Of a stretch of DNA of 29,282 nt, positions 1 through 7,965 are shown piece by piece. The notes beneath the pieces were generated by a model. That model was not told where the DNA came from. It did not search any database and saw only the letters and a program-made list of their open reading frames with translations. Origin of the DNA: a virus; the IMG/VR virus record IMGVR_UViG_3300005939_000030, positions 1-29,282 of that record; one strand, given 5' to 3'. Made by a program: the position numbers and the translations under genes. How positions within the stretch are numbered: position 1 is the stretch's first letter; each line of letters begins with the position of its first letter.

Positions 1-66
1 TGAACGCTCTAGTTTTTTCCATATAGCACATAGGGGTAATGAAAATAAAAAAGGAGTTCAAAGCAA

Positions 67-534
67 ATGACAAAACCAGGGCGAAGAATACAACCGACTG
101 CATTAAAAGTATTAAAGAGTGGTCCTTACGATAAGAAAATAAATACCAATGAAGTAAAGCCTGAACCCACGATGCCTGATATGCCTGACTGGCTACCTGA
201 TGAAGCTAAAGCAGAATGGGAAAGAACCGCTCCTGTGTTGAACAAGCTAGGACTGTTGACCGTTATTGATGGTCCCGCATTTGCTGGATATTGTCAAGCA
301 TACGCAATGTGGAGAGAAGCATCAGAGGGCATACAAGCCAAAGGCAGCATGACATTCACAACACCCAACGGATACCAGCAGCAGATACCCGAAGTCGGTA
401 TTTTAAACACTTCACTCGGGCTGATGTTAAGATATATGGCTAACTTTGGAATGACACCATCTGATCGTGTGGGTATAAATGTCGATACAGATGAGAAAAA
501 AGCAAGTGGAATAAAAGAACTGCTGAGTAAATAA
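67..534 (+). CDS. terS: Terminase small subunit (P27-like family)
   Basis: 155 residues. The small terminase subunit binds the packaging start site on phage DNA and hands it to the large subunit. The call rests on the P27-type body: a helical segment after about residue 35 (WLPDEAKAEWERTAPVLNKL), then the LTVIDGPAFAGYCQAYAMW region and a C-terminal part ending in GMTPSDRVGI, the usual family order. Length fits the family. The start is supported by AAAGGAG at 50-56. The stop overlaps the first base of the large subunit gene by one base, consistent with coupled translation. A cos or pac site would be expected close by, but I could not recognise one in the first 66 bases. Confidence 0.9.
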   Translation: MTKPGRRIQPTALKVLKSGPYDKKINTNEVKPEPTMPDMPDWLPDEAKAEWERTAPVLNKLGLLTVIDGPAFAGYCQAYAMWREASEGIQAKGSMTFTTPNGYQQQIPEVGILNTSLGLMLRYMANFGMTPSDRVGINVDTDEKKASGIKELLSK

Positions 535-2108
535 TGACTAATGATGAGCTTAAAATACTATCAGAACAGAAAGCACAGGAAGCGGTTGACTTCTTTAGTT
601 TTTTAAAGCACACAAAAGGCATATGGCATGGGGTAAAGTTCGACTTGTATCCTTGGCAAGATGAAATAATCCGAGAAACATTTGGAACATTAAAGCCTAA
701 TGGTTATCGAAGATACAATACAGTGTACCTTGAAATTCCAAAAAAGCAGGGGAAAAGTGAGCTTGGTGCTGGAGTAGCATTAAAGCTCTTTTGTGCTGAT
801 GATGAATGGGCTGCTCAAGTATATGGATGTGGTACTGACAGAGCGCAAGCCTCACTAATATTCGATGTGTCGGTTGATATGGTTGACCAAAACGCAGAGC
901 TGAGAAAACTCGTTAAACCTATTATGTCAAAGAAGAGAATGATATACACACCAAACAATAGTTTCTATCAGGTTGTTTCGGCAGAAGCGTTTAGTAAGCA
1001 TGGGATAGATGCTTCTGGAGTTATTTTTGATGAGCTACACGCACAGCCAAACAGAGATTTATGGGATGTAATGACCAACGGTTCGGGTGATGCTCGTATG
1101 CAACAGCTCATATTTGTAATGACCACAGCAGGTGATGACCCCGATGAAACCTCAATCGGTTGGGAAATTCACGAACAGGCAAAAGGTATTTTAAACGGAA
1201 CGTTGACCATTCCCAATATGTATGCAAAAATATACTCAGTAGATGAAAAGGCTAATTGGGAAGATGAAGAGAGCTGGAAGAAAGCGAACCCAAGCATAGG
1301 TCACCATTTGCGAATTGACACGTTTAGAGATGCGTTTGTCAAAGCAAAAATAAACCCGGCAGATGAGCGAAAGTTCAGGCAACTGAGATTGAATCAATGG
1401 CCTAAAGATAAGACATCAAAGTGGGTAAGTATAAATATTTGGAACAGCAACACAGGAGCGGTTCTTGCAGATAGATTAAAAGGCAGAAGATGCGTAGGTG
1501 GGCTTGACCTATCAAGTAAGCTCGATATGACGGCACTGGCACTTGCCTTTGAACCAGTTGAAGATGACACATGGGATGTACTGATGTATTACTGGATTCC
1601 TAAAGATGGGTTGAACGAAAAAGAGAACCGGGATAAAGTACCATATCGTGAGTGGGTGAAAGATGGATTGATTGAAGCCACACCTGGAAATGTAATTGAT
1701 TACAGGTACATCCATAAAAGGATAGCAGAGGTCAAGGATGAGTTTGATATATATGCACTAGGCTTTGACCCTTGGAACGCACAACAGACGGCAACCGAGA
1801 TGACAGACATGGGTATAAATTGTTTGGAAGTCAGGCAGGGATATAAAACCATGTCGCCTGCAATGAAAGAACTTGAGAAACTGATCGTGTCAAAAAATCT
1901 AAGACATGGCAACAACCCCGTACTCAGATGGAACTTTTCAAATGTCGAGGTCAAGTCAGATGAGAACGGCAACATAAGACCAACAAAAGGCAAAGGCAAG
2001 AAGAGCCAAAAGATAGATGGGATAGTTGCATTGATTAATGCAATATCAGTTAAGGATGCAGAAACAGAAGAAAGCATATACGAATCCAGAGGAATGAGAA
2101 AATTATAA
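534..2108 (+). CDS. terL: Terminase large subunit (ATPase/nuclease)
   Basis: 524 residues, normal for HK97/lambda-type large terminases (Terminase_1 family). It powers DNA translocation into the prohead and cuts the concatemer. Visible: Walker A-like loop KKQGKS near residues 70-75, Walker B VIFDEL near 163-168 with the acidic pair, a coupling-motif-like FVMTTAG at 194-200, and C-terminal RNase H-like nuclease acidic residues in GGLDLSSKLDMT (about 320-330) and GFDPWNA. It overlaps the small subunit stop by one base and has a weak Shine-Dalgarno site, so coupled translation is likely. In most phages of this type portal follows directly; here almost 4 kb intervenes. Confidence 0.96.
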   Translation: MTNDELKILSEQKAQEAVDFFSFLKHTKGIWHGVKFDLYPWQDEIIRETFGTLKPNGYRRYNTVYLEIPKKQGKSELGAGVALKLFCADDEWAAQVYGCGTDRAQASLIFDVSVDMVDQNAELRKLVKPIMSKKRMIYTPNNSFYQVVSAEAFSKHGIDASGVIFDELHAQPNRDLWDVMTNGSGDARMQQLIFVMTTAGDDPDETSIGWEIHEQAKGILNGTLTIPNMYAKIYSVDEKANWEDEESWKKANPSIGHHLRIDTFRDAFVKAKINPADERKFRQLRLNQWPKDKTSKWVSINIWNSNTGAVLADRLKGRRCVGGLDLSSKLDMTALALAFEPVEDDTWDVLMYYWIPKDGLNEKENRDKVPYREWVKDGLIEATPGNVIDYRYIHKRIAEVKDEFDIYALGFDPWNAQQTATEMTDMGINCLEVRQGYKTMSPAMKELEKLIVSKNLRHGNNPVLRWNFSNVEVKSDENGNIRPTKGKGKKSQKIDGIVALINAISVKDAETEESIYESRGMRKL

Positions 2109-2118
2109 GGAGTCTAAC

Positions 2119-2415
2119 ATGAAAGGTTCAATACCATACACACCCGTTGTCGGGGCTAGGATTTCGGCAACTTCCACCAATAGCCAAGAGGCACTAACGG
2201 CAGGTTACTATGTGATTACAAACATTGGTTCAGATGTTGCCTACTATGCAACTGATGGAAATGATGCAACCACATCTGACATGCCAATATTGCCATACAG
2301 TCAGGTCGGTAGAATATATATCAACAACTTGGCGATTGATGTTATTTGTGCTGCAACTGAAAGTACCACAATAATTGTCAATGAAATAACTGGTGCGTTT
2401 ATACCAGGGAGCTAA
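2119..2415 (+). CDS. Small beta-rich hypothetical, probable structural protein
   Basis: 98 residues, no family recognised. The sequence alternates hydrophobic and Thr/Ser/Gly positions and looks all-beta (stretches such as AGYYVITNIG and YINNLAIDVI); no signal peptide or membrane segment. GGAG at 2109-2112 precedes the ATG, ten bases after the large terminase stop, and the next gene starts four bases after its own stop. Wedged between the terminase and an adhesin-like protein, it could be a decoration protein or an anchor for that adhesin. That role is inferred from composition and position only. Confidence 0.7.
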   Translation: MKGSIPYTPVVGARISATSTNSQEALTAGYYVITNIGSDVAYYATDGNDATTSDMPILPYSQVGRIYINNLAIDVICAATESTTIIVNEITGAFIPGS

Positions 2416-2418
2416 ATA

Positions 2419-5103
2419 ATGAATGAATTTTTAGGAACATTATATCCTTTTAATGTCCTTGGGAAACAATCAGCTGAGTCTGCATTTCCCTTGGGTGACT
2501 TAATTTACAAGTCAGGCACATTTGACGGCACGAAATACCCATCGCTCGGCTCATCTAATGGCAACCTAAACGCAATCGAGGGTGCTTGTCTTACACCAAA
2601 TGGAACAGATAATAAAATTGAATTAACTGACGCAGATGTGGCAAATATCGACAATGTGAAAGCATATGTCCTTGACGGCACATGGCAGGTCAAAACAGCT
2701 GACACAGATTTATATTCAATAAGTGGCACGACTTTAACACTATTTTATGATAGTAGTTGGTATGCAAGTCAGATTATATATTTCAAAGCATACGATAGTT
2801 CAGATGTTTTATTATTTGATTTTGAATTTACTATGGCAAAAGGGGATAAGGCATACGACCTTATAAATAAAGTACCTTTAAGGGTTCAAGGTACAGGAAG
2901 TGATACAACTTTTTGGGATACTAACACACAAGATGTGGCATTCAAGAATATCGTAAACGGATTTGACAGATGGCAGAACGTATCAGATAGCGAATATCTA
3001 TACTTGCCGTTGACTGATGATGGCGAACATCTTGTACCACCTACCGAATTTATAACTAACAGAGAAGAAAACACCGAATATCCATTTACACCGACAGAAG
3101 TAAAAGACGGTGATGTTACCTTGTTTGATGCTAAAGGGTTGTTGTTTTATCAAGGCATTGAACATGGCGATTTTGATGCTACAACAGGATGGACACCGAT
3201 AAATGGTAATGGTGCGGTTTCATCAAATGTTTATTCATTGACAGGTAATGGCGGAAATGCTTTTGCACAGGTAAATTCAGATAGTCTTATTCCTTGCGTA
3301 GAGGATGACGTAATAACTATAAGGGTTAGGGCAAGAGCAATAAATGCGGTATGTGAACACATTACAATATATCTTGATGGCTCGACAGGTGGAACGGCAA
3401 AAGTTATTGTAGTTCAAGAGGATCCAATTGAAAATCAATGGTATGAATTTATTGAAACCCAAACCGTAGGTGCTGATTTTACAGGAACAGTACAGCTTAA
3501 AATCAGACAGACTTATGCAGATGCAGGAACAGCAAACGGTAAGGTTATGGAAGTAGACGGTAACGGTGCAGGGGTACAAGTAATCAACCTAACCACAGCC
3601 TTTGGAGCAGGAAACGAACCAACCGCTGACGAAGTTGCATCATGGACACCTGATTATTTTGAAGGCTTTGCAAGTGTTGGCACACAGACTATAACAAGTC
3701 AAAATTTAGCTGAAACAGAAACTAATACCCTAGACCTACCTATTATTGGTGCATCACTTCCAAATGGAGTAGCAGATAGAATATACCAAAAAGCAGATTT
3801 AGGATTTTGGCATGAGCAGAATATTGTTGATGAGTACACACTTCAAAGTGGCGATATGGACAATTATGACAATACAACATATACAAATGTGGATATTGTT
3901 AGAATACCTAAAAAGGCAGATTATAAATATGTAGCGACTGCAATTGGTATTATTGGTTCTTCAATATTTGAAGGCTATCCTGAAATGGCTTTTGTTGATA
4001 GTACAGATAACGAAAATACTTTTGCTACTAATATATCTTCTGCGAACTGGTATATTGTAGTTTCGGCAGGATTATATGCAGATATAGCGGCGGCTAGGGC
4101 GGCACTTGCAGGAATAAAAATATACTACGAATTAGCAACCGCAGTAACAACAGAACTATCTGCTCTAACAGACCAGTTAGAAACATACGAAGATGGAACT
4201 ATATTTGTAACACCTGACACTATTGCATCAAAGGCGATTACATTTGATTATCAGGCAGGACTTTATACATACATTTCAGAGCATTTACAAGACGGTAAGC
4301 GACTACTCCCATTTGAAGGGCGTTTCCAATTCTCCGAAAGTGGCACAGACATAAAAGATGCTGACAATGACCACAGTTATTTATATTCTGAAAATGATAG
4401 TGCTTACGCTAAGTTGGATTATGCAGAGTTCTTTGGTAAAGAGGGATTTAATAACTTATTTGTGAATCCAAGATATTCTGACGGCAGTTATGGGTGGAAC
4501 GCTTTTCGTGGTGATATTTCAAGTTCTAATAATATTGCAAAAGTAATAGGAGATGGTAGTGCTACGTATATGAGAGTTAGACAGGTATCTTTTAGCACCA
4601 TAGACACTCATAAGTATTATATTGAATGTAAATCAAAAATATCTGATGATGTATGTGCAACTTTGGAGGCTGTTTTATACGATGGTTCTTCCGAACTTGT
4701 GGTGGAAGCTCAGTCTTCTCCGACAAATGCGACTTGGTATGTGTTATCAGGTGCTGTAACCGCTACTGGAACTACAGCAAGTGGGTATATTTGGGTTGTG
4801 GCTAAATACGCAAGTACCGTTATCCAAAACGGAAAAACAGTTGAGATTGATGGAGTATACGGAGCTTATGCTTACGACCTAACAGCACTTGTAGCATCAG
4901 GCGATTTACCGTCAGACTTTTTCACAACGTATGATAGTGATGCAAAACTCAAAACATACTGCGACAGCACAGCAGGTAAGAAAGCAATAAGTGGTTATAA
5001 CATATTCAACAGAGATGATACAGATAAAGACAGAGTAATGGTTTATTCCGAAGGACAATACAAAAATAAACTAGAGAAGATACTAGACTACACAGGACAA
5101 TAG
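2419..5103 (+). CDS. 894-residue modular adhesin / fibre-like protein
   Basis: Large acidic beta-rich protein with modules resembling phage tail and receptor-binding proteins. Residues 30-65 have a LamG-like flavour. Residues 245-411 resemble a CBM4/9-type jelly roll beginning GDFDATTGW and ending in the motif FGAGNEPTADEVASW, which recurs in Bacillota phage tail proteins. A second jelly-roll-like module spans about 675-830 (NLFVNPRYSDGSYGW to DGVYGAYAYDLTALV). A segment around 565-600 (KIYYELATAVTTEL) is also seen in fibre proteins. The likely role is carbohydrate or cell-surface binding. Its position between terminase and portal is odd, since receptor-binding genes usually follow the tail genes. 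The last 18 codons are repeated after the stop. Exact attachment site in the virion is unknown. Confidence 0.75.
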   Translation: MNEFLGTLYPFNVLGKQSAESAFPLGDLIYKSGTFDGTKYPSLGSSNGNLNAIEGACLTPNGTDNKIELTDADVANIDNVKAYVLDGTWQVKTADTDLYSISGTTLTLFYDSSWYASQIIYFKAYDSSDVLLFDFEFTMAKGDKAYDLINKVPLRVQGTGSDTTFWDTNTQDVAFKNIVNGFDRWQNVSDSEYLYLPLTDDGEHLVPPTEFITNREENTEYPFTPTEVKDGDVTLFDAKGLLFYQGIEHGDFDATTGWTPINGNGAVSSNVYSLTGNGGNAFAQVNSDSLIPCVEDDVITIRVRARAINAVCEHITIYLDGSTGGTAKVIVVQEDPIENQWYEFIETQTVGADFTGTVQLKIRQTYADAGTANGKVMEVDGNGAGVQVINLTTAFGAGNEPTADEVASWTPDYFEGFASVGTQTITSQNLAETETNTLDLPIIGASLPNGVADRIYQKADLGFWHEQNIVDEYTLQSGDMDNYDNTTYTNVDIVRIPKKADYKYVATAIGIIGSSIFEGYPEMAFVDSTDNENTFATNISSANWYIVVSAGLYADIAAARAALAGIKIYYELATAVTTELSALTDQLETYEDGTIFVTPDTIASKAITFDYQAGLYTYISEHLQDGKRLLPFEGRFQFSESGTDIKDADNDHSYLYSENDSAYAKLDYAEFFGKEGFNNLFVNPRYSDGSYGWNAFRGDISSSNNIAKVIGDGSATYMRVRQVSFSTIDTHKYYIECKSKISDDVCATLEAVLYDGSSELVVEAQSSPTNATWYVLSGAVTATGTTASGYIWVVAKYASTVIQNGKTVEIDGVYGAYAYDLTALVASGDLPSDFFTTYDSDAKLKTYCDSTAGKKAISGYNIFNRDDTDKDRVMVYSEGQYKNKLEKILDYTGQ
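5048..5103 (+). repeat. Direct repeat copy 1: end of adhesin gene
   Basis: This 56-base segment is the last 18 codons plus stop TAG of the adhesin gene. It matches 5125-5180 with seven differences. All differences fall in third or synonymous first codon positions, so both copies encode EGQYKNKLEKILDYTGQ followed by a stop. Confidence 0.95.
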
Positions 5104-5180
5104 TGCCGAAGTTGCCGAAGAGTGCCGAAGGACAATACAAAAATAAGTTAGAGAAAATTTTAGACTATACAGGACAATAA
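5104..5180 (+). pseudogene. Leftover 3' end of a second adhesin-type gene (repeat copy 2)
   Basis: After the adhesin stop comes a run containing TGCCGAAG three times (5104-5111, 5113-5120, 5123-5130), then a second copy (5125-5180) of the adhesin's final codons. It is offset 77 bases, so it lies in a different frame. It encodes the identical 17-residue tail and ends in TAA instead of TAG. Synonymous-only divergence says the copy evolved under protein-level selection, most simply as the end of a homologous gene whose body was exchanged by recombination. No start codon with a convincing ribosome site gives it an independent product. Confidence 0.75.
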
Positions 5181-5191
5181 AGGAGGGTAAA

Positions 5192-5632
5192 ATGGAAAAG
5201 AAAAATTATGAAAAGTGGGAAGAAAAAAAGAAACAGAAGCGTACAAAGTGGATTAACGACAACCTTGACCCAGATTACGCAAAGCAAGTTTTAGAAAGAA
5301 ATGATATTGATGAAGCTGAAAGAGAAAGAATTGATAAGGACTTTTTGCGGTACGCATATTCGTTTACGGGAAGAATACAAAATAAATATAATGAAATGTC
5401 AGCAAAAGTAAATGAACAACTTCTCCGCAGAATATTCTTATTGATTGATGAAAACATTACAACCGACACAGGTGAAAGCGAATTGCTAAGAATACTAAAG
5501 AAATACAATATAACAATGAACATAGAAAGCATAGAAGAACAAGGAAATAAAAGACAGCTATACAGAATATATAAAGACAATAAGTTGGCTGATTATTTTA
5601 CAGTACAAATGAAATACGGTATGGCAGTTTAA
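5192..5632 (+). CDS. Charged hypothetical protein
   Basis: 146 residues, not recognised. The first 110 residues are very rich in Lys, Glu and Arg and look helical, with a possible coiled coil; residues 110-146 look like a short beta segment (KRQLYRIYKDNKLADYFTVQ). No membrane segment or signal. AAAGGAGGG at 5180-5188 gives a strong ribosome site. It sits between the adhesin and another unknown ahead of portal; it may belong to the same inserted cassette, perhaps as an assembly factor, but the sequence does not decide. Confidence 0.75.
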   Translation: MEKKNYEKWEEKKKQKRTKWINDNLDPDYAKQVLERNDIDEAERERIDKDFLRYAYSFTGRIQNKYNEMSAKVNEQLLRRIFLLIDENITTDTGESELLRILKKYNITMNIESIEEQGNKRQLYRIYKDNKLADYFTVQMKYGMAV

Positions 5633-5643
5633 GGAGCATTAAC

Positions 5644-6051
5644 ATGAGAAACATGATATTTGAAAATCTTGATACGGCTGATATTAAATATCTAATCGGC
5701 AAAGGGAGAAAGTGCAAGGAGTTTTATGGGTGTTTTGCAACCGCAAAGAAAACCGCAAAAGTTCCCGAACAACTTCCATTTGCTTATAAGATTGAAAAAG
5801 GCGAAGAAGTATTAATGGGATATGATGAATATTTCAACACGAAAGTTGGAACGCTTTGCTACGGTCAAGTTCGCTCTGCATCGGTAATTGACGGTGTAGA
5901 CCCAAATACATTTAGATACCCTAATGAAACACAGCTGAAAGTATTGATTGAATATTTCGGAGCAGAGAATATCAGGGCAGAACAGGTATTTATTGACGCA
6001 CAGGCAAAAGTAATTGACAAGGAAGTGAGTTTAAATGAAGTTACTCGATAG
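5644..6051 (+). CDS. Hypothetical protein upstream of portal
   Basis: 135 residues, no family recognised. Mixed alpha/beta; Cys at residues 23, 30 and about 77. AAGGAG at 5631-5636 is the ribosome site. Its 3' end overlaps the portal gene by 17 bases, and the portal Shine-Dalgarno site lies inside this reading frame, so the two are translationally linked. No membrane segment. Fourth and last gene of the insert between large terminase and portal. Confidence 0.72.
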   Translation: MRNMIFENLDTADIKYLIGKGRKCKEFYGCFATAKKTAKVPEQLPFAYKIEKGEEVLMGYDEYFNTKVGTLCYGQVRSASVIDGVDPNTFRYPNETQLKVLIEYFGAENIRAEQVFIDAQAKVIDKEVSLNEVTR

Positions 6052-7264
6052 GCTAAAAATTGCAATGCCTAAAAACGGCATAGGCGAATACATAGCAGAA
6101 TTTCTAAGAGGTGATGACACCGCTGGAGAAGCCACAAACTATGTTGACAAAAATTATAGTGCGGTTTGGGCTTGTATAAAAGTCATATCAGAAACACTTG
6201 CTTCATTGCCATTGATTGTATATAAGCGTGATGGCAAAACCAAAACAAGAGAAGATAAACTTCCAATAGCTGATGTATTACATTATTCAGCGAACCCCTA
6301 CATGGTAGCTTATAATTTCAAAGAAGCCATGATGATGAGTATATTGCAAGATGGCAATGCTTATGCACATAAACTGAAAAACAAACAGGGCGAAGTTGTC
6401 GGACTGCAACCGATTAAGTGGAAAGATGTAACGGTTGAGCTGACTGTAAATAATGAACCAGTTTATAAAATCAAAAAGGGAACAGTTGAAACACAATACA
6501 CAAGAGAAGATATCTTCCATATTGTAGGATTGTCTGAAAACGGTTATGTCGGAATGTCGCCACTTGAATTTGCAAGTAACGCAATTAAACTTGGACAAGA
6601 TTTTAATAACTATAATTCTAAATTCTTAAAGCAGGGAGCGCACACATCAGGTGTACTTGAAATGAAAGACCACTTGTCCGACCAAGCGTTTCTGAGATTG
6701 AAAAAAGAATTTAATGAACAATACATTGGAATGAAAAACACAGGTAAGCCAATGATCCTAGAAGAAGGCATGGAGTTCAAGCCAATCGGAATGAAGCTAT
6801 CAGATGCACAGTTCCTTGAATCCCGTAAATTCCAGATAGAAGAAATAGCAAGATATTACAGAGTACCATTGCACATGATACAGTCACTTGACAGGTCAAC
6901 GAATAACAATATCGAAACACAGAGCCTTGAGTTTGTTAAGTACACCATGCTTCCTTGGATTAAGAGATATGAAGAAGCAGTCACCCAACAACTATTAACA
7001 GACAGACAAAGAAAAGATGGATATTTTGTTGAGTTCAAAGTTGATGCAATCTTGAGGGGTGATTATAAATCAAGAACAGAGGGATATAAAAATGGAATCT
7101 TATCTGGGTGGATGTCACCAAACGAAGCAAGGAGTCTTGAAAATATGAATCCTGTTGATGGATTGGATATTTATTTCCAGCAATTAAACATGGCGGACAT
7201 CAACGTTGCCAAGGAGATACAAATGGATAATAATGTAAGTAACGGAGGAAATAACAATGAATAA
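6035..7264 (+). CDS. Portal protein, HK97 family
   Basis: 409 residues, typical for HK97-type portals (Phage_portal family). Twelve copies form the ring at the capsid vertex through which DNA passes and on which the prohead nucleates. Family signs: the early stretch NYSAVWACIKVISETLASLPL, the central RKFQIEEIARYYRVPLHMI block and the C-terminal WMSPNEARSLENM(N)P segment, in the usual order. The start overlaps the upstream gene by 17 bases with AAGGAAG about ten bases before it. The C-terminal tail is Asn-rich and overlaps the protease gene by eight bases. Confidence 0.95.
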   Translation: MKLLDRLKIAMPKNGIGEYIAEFLRGDDTAGEATNYVDKNYSAVWACIKVISETLASLPLIVYKRDGKTKTREDKLPIADVLHYSANPYMVAYNFKEAMMMSILQDGNAYAHKLKNKQGEVVGLQPIKWKDVTVELTVNNEPVYKIKKGTVETQYTREDIFHIVGLSENGYVGMSPLEFASNAIKLGQDFNNYNSKFLKQGAHTSGVLEMKDHLSDQAFLRLKKEFNEQYIGMKNTGKPMILEEGMEFKPIGMKLSDAQFLESRKFQIEEIARYYRVPLHMIQSLDRSTNNNIETQSLEFVKYTMLPWIKRYEEAVTQQLLTDRQRKDGYFVEFKVDAILRGDYKSRTEGYKNGILSGWMSPNEARSLENMNPVDGLDIYFQQLNMADINVAKEIQMDNNVSNGGNNNE

Positions 7265-7964
7265 ATTTTGGAGTTTCAAAAACAAGGGTGAAGTTGGAGA
7301 ACTTTATCTTTACGGTGAAATATCCGATGTGACATGGTGGGGTGATGAAGTAACACCTGCCGCTTTCAAAGAGGAACTTGACGCACTCGGAGAAATTGCA
7401 TCATTGGATATTTACATCAATTCAGGCGGAGGAGATGTGTTTGCAGGTCAAACTATTAACAACATCCTTAAACGACACAACGCTTACAAGACAGTATACG
7501 TTGACGGAATAGCTGCAAGTATAGCATCTGTTATCGCTATGGCAGGAGATAAAATAGTAATGCCTGCTAACTCGATGATGATGATACACAAGGCATGGGC
7601 TTTGTGGGCTGGTAATTCAGATGAACTATTGAAAGCTGCTGAAATACTTGAAGGTGTTGATAAAACAATACTGGCAGAATATGTAAATAAGACAGGTAAA
7701 GAACCTGATGAGATAATGGAAATGATGAACGCAGAAACATGGATGACAGGAGAAGAAGCGGTTGAAAATGGGTTCGCTGATGAGTTAAGAGAGAGCATGA
7801 AGATAGCGGCATCCATTGTTGATAAGACACTGATTGTTAATGATTTAAAGGTCGACATTAGCAATTATAAAAATCTGCCTTTGGAGCAAATAGAAGAGCA
7901 ACCAAAGCAGACCAACCTAGAAGTATATGAACAAATTATTGATATTCACAGGAGGAGGAATTAA
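7257..7964 (+). CDS. Prohead protease, ClpP (S14) type
   Basis: 235 residues. It degrades scaffold regions and trims the capsid protein delta domain during prohead maturation. It shows the ClpP order: INSGGGDVFAG near 54-64, catalytic Ser88 in GIAASIAS, His111 in MMIHKAW, and the C-terminal AETWMTGEEAVENGFADEL block, where Glu160 stands near the position of the third catalytic residue (usually Asp). The ATG at 7257 follows AACGGAGG with good spacing. It overlaps the portal gene end, and the strong Shine-Dalgarno site of the capsid gene lies within its last codons. Confidence 0.93.
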   Translation: MNKFWSFKNKGEVGELYLYGEISDVTWWGDEVTPAAFKEELDALGEIASLDIYINSGGGDVFAGQTINNILKRHNAYKTVYVDGIAASIASVIAMAGDKIVMPANSMMMIHKAWALWAGNSDELLKAAEILEGVDKTILAEYVNKTGKEPDEIMEMMNAETWMTGEEAVENGFADELRESMKIAASIVDKTLIVNDLKVDISNYKNLPLEQIEEQPKQTNLEVYEQIIDIHRRRN

Positions 7965-7965
7965 T

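Noticed and set aside
1-66. cos/pac site or end of an upstream gene before the small terminase
   Set aside because: Only 66 bases are available and no inverted or direct repeats typical of a packaging site are visible; the leading TGA may be an upstream stop, but its frame cannot be tested.
1700-2077. Antisense open frame within the large terminase gene
   Set aside because: Shadow of the terminase coding sequence; no family signature and no independent ribosome site worth noting.
5059-5103. Programmed frameshift joining the adhesin to the second copy of its C-terminus
   Set aside because: A -1 shift would be needed between 5070 and 5103, and no slippery heptamer is in phase there; the A-rich run at 5062-5066 is followed at once by a stop (TAA, 5067-5069) in the -1 frame. 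A recombination leftover explains the data better.
2419-5180. Diversity-generating retroelement acting on the adhesin
   Set aside because: No reverse transcriptase is in the window, and the repeat differences are synonymous and not adenine-specific, unlike template/variable repeat pairs.
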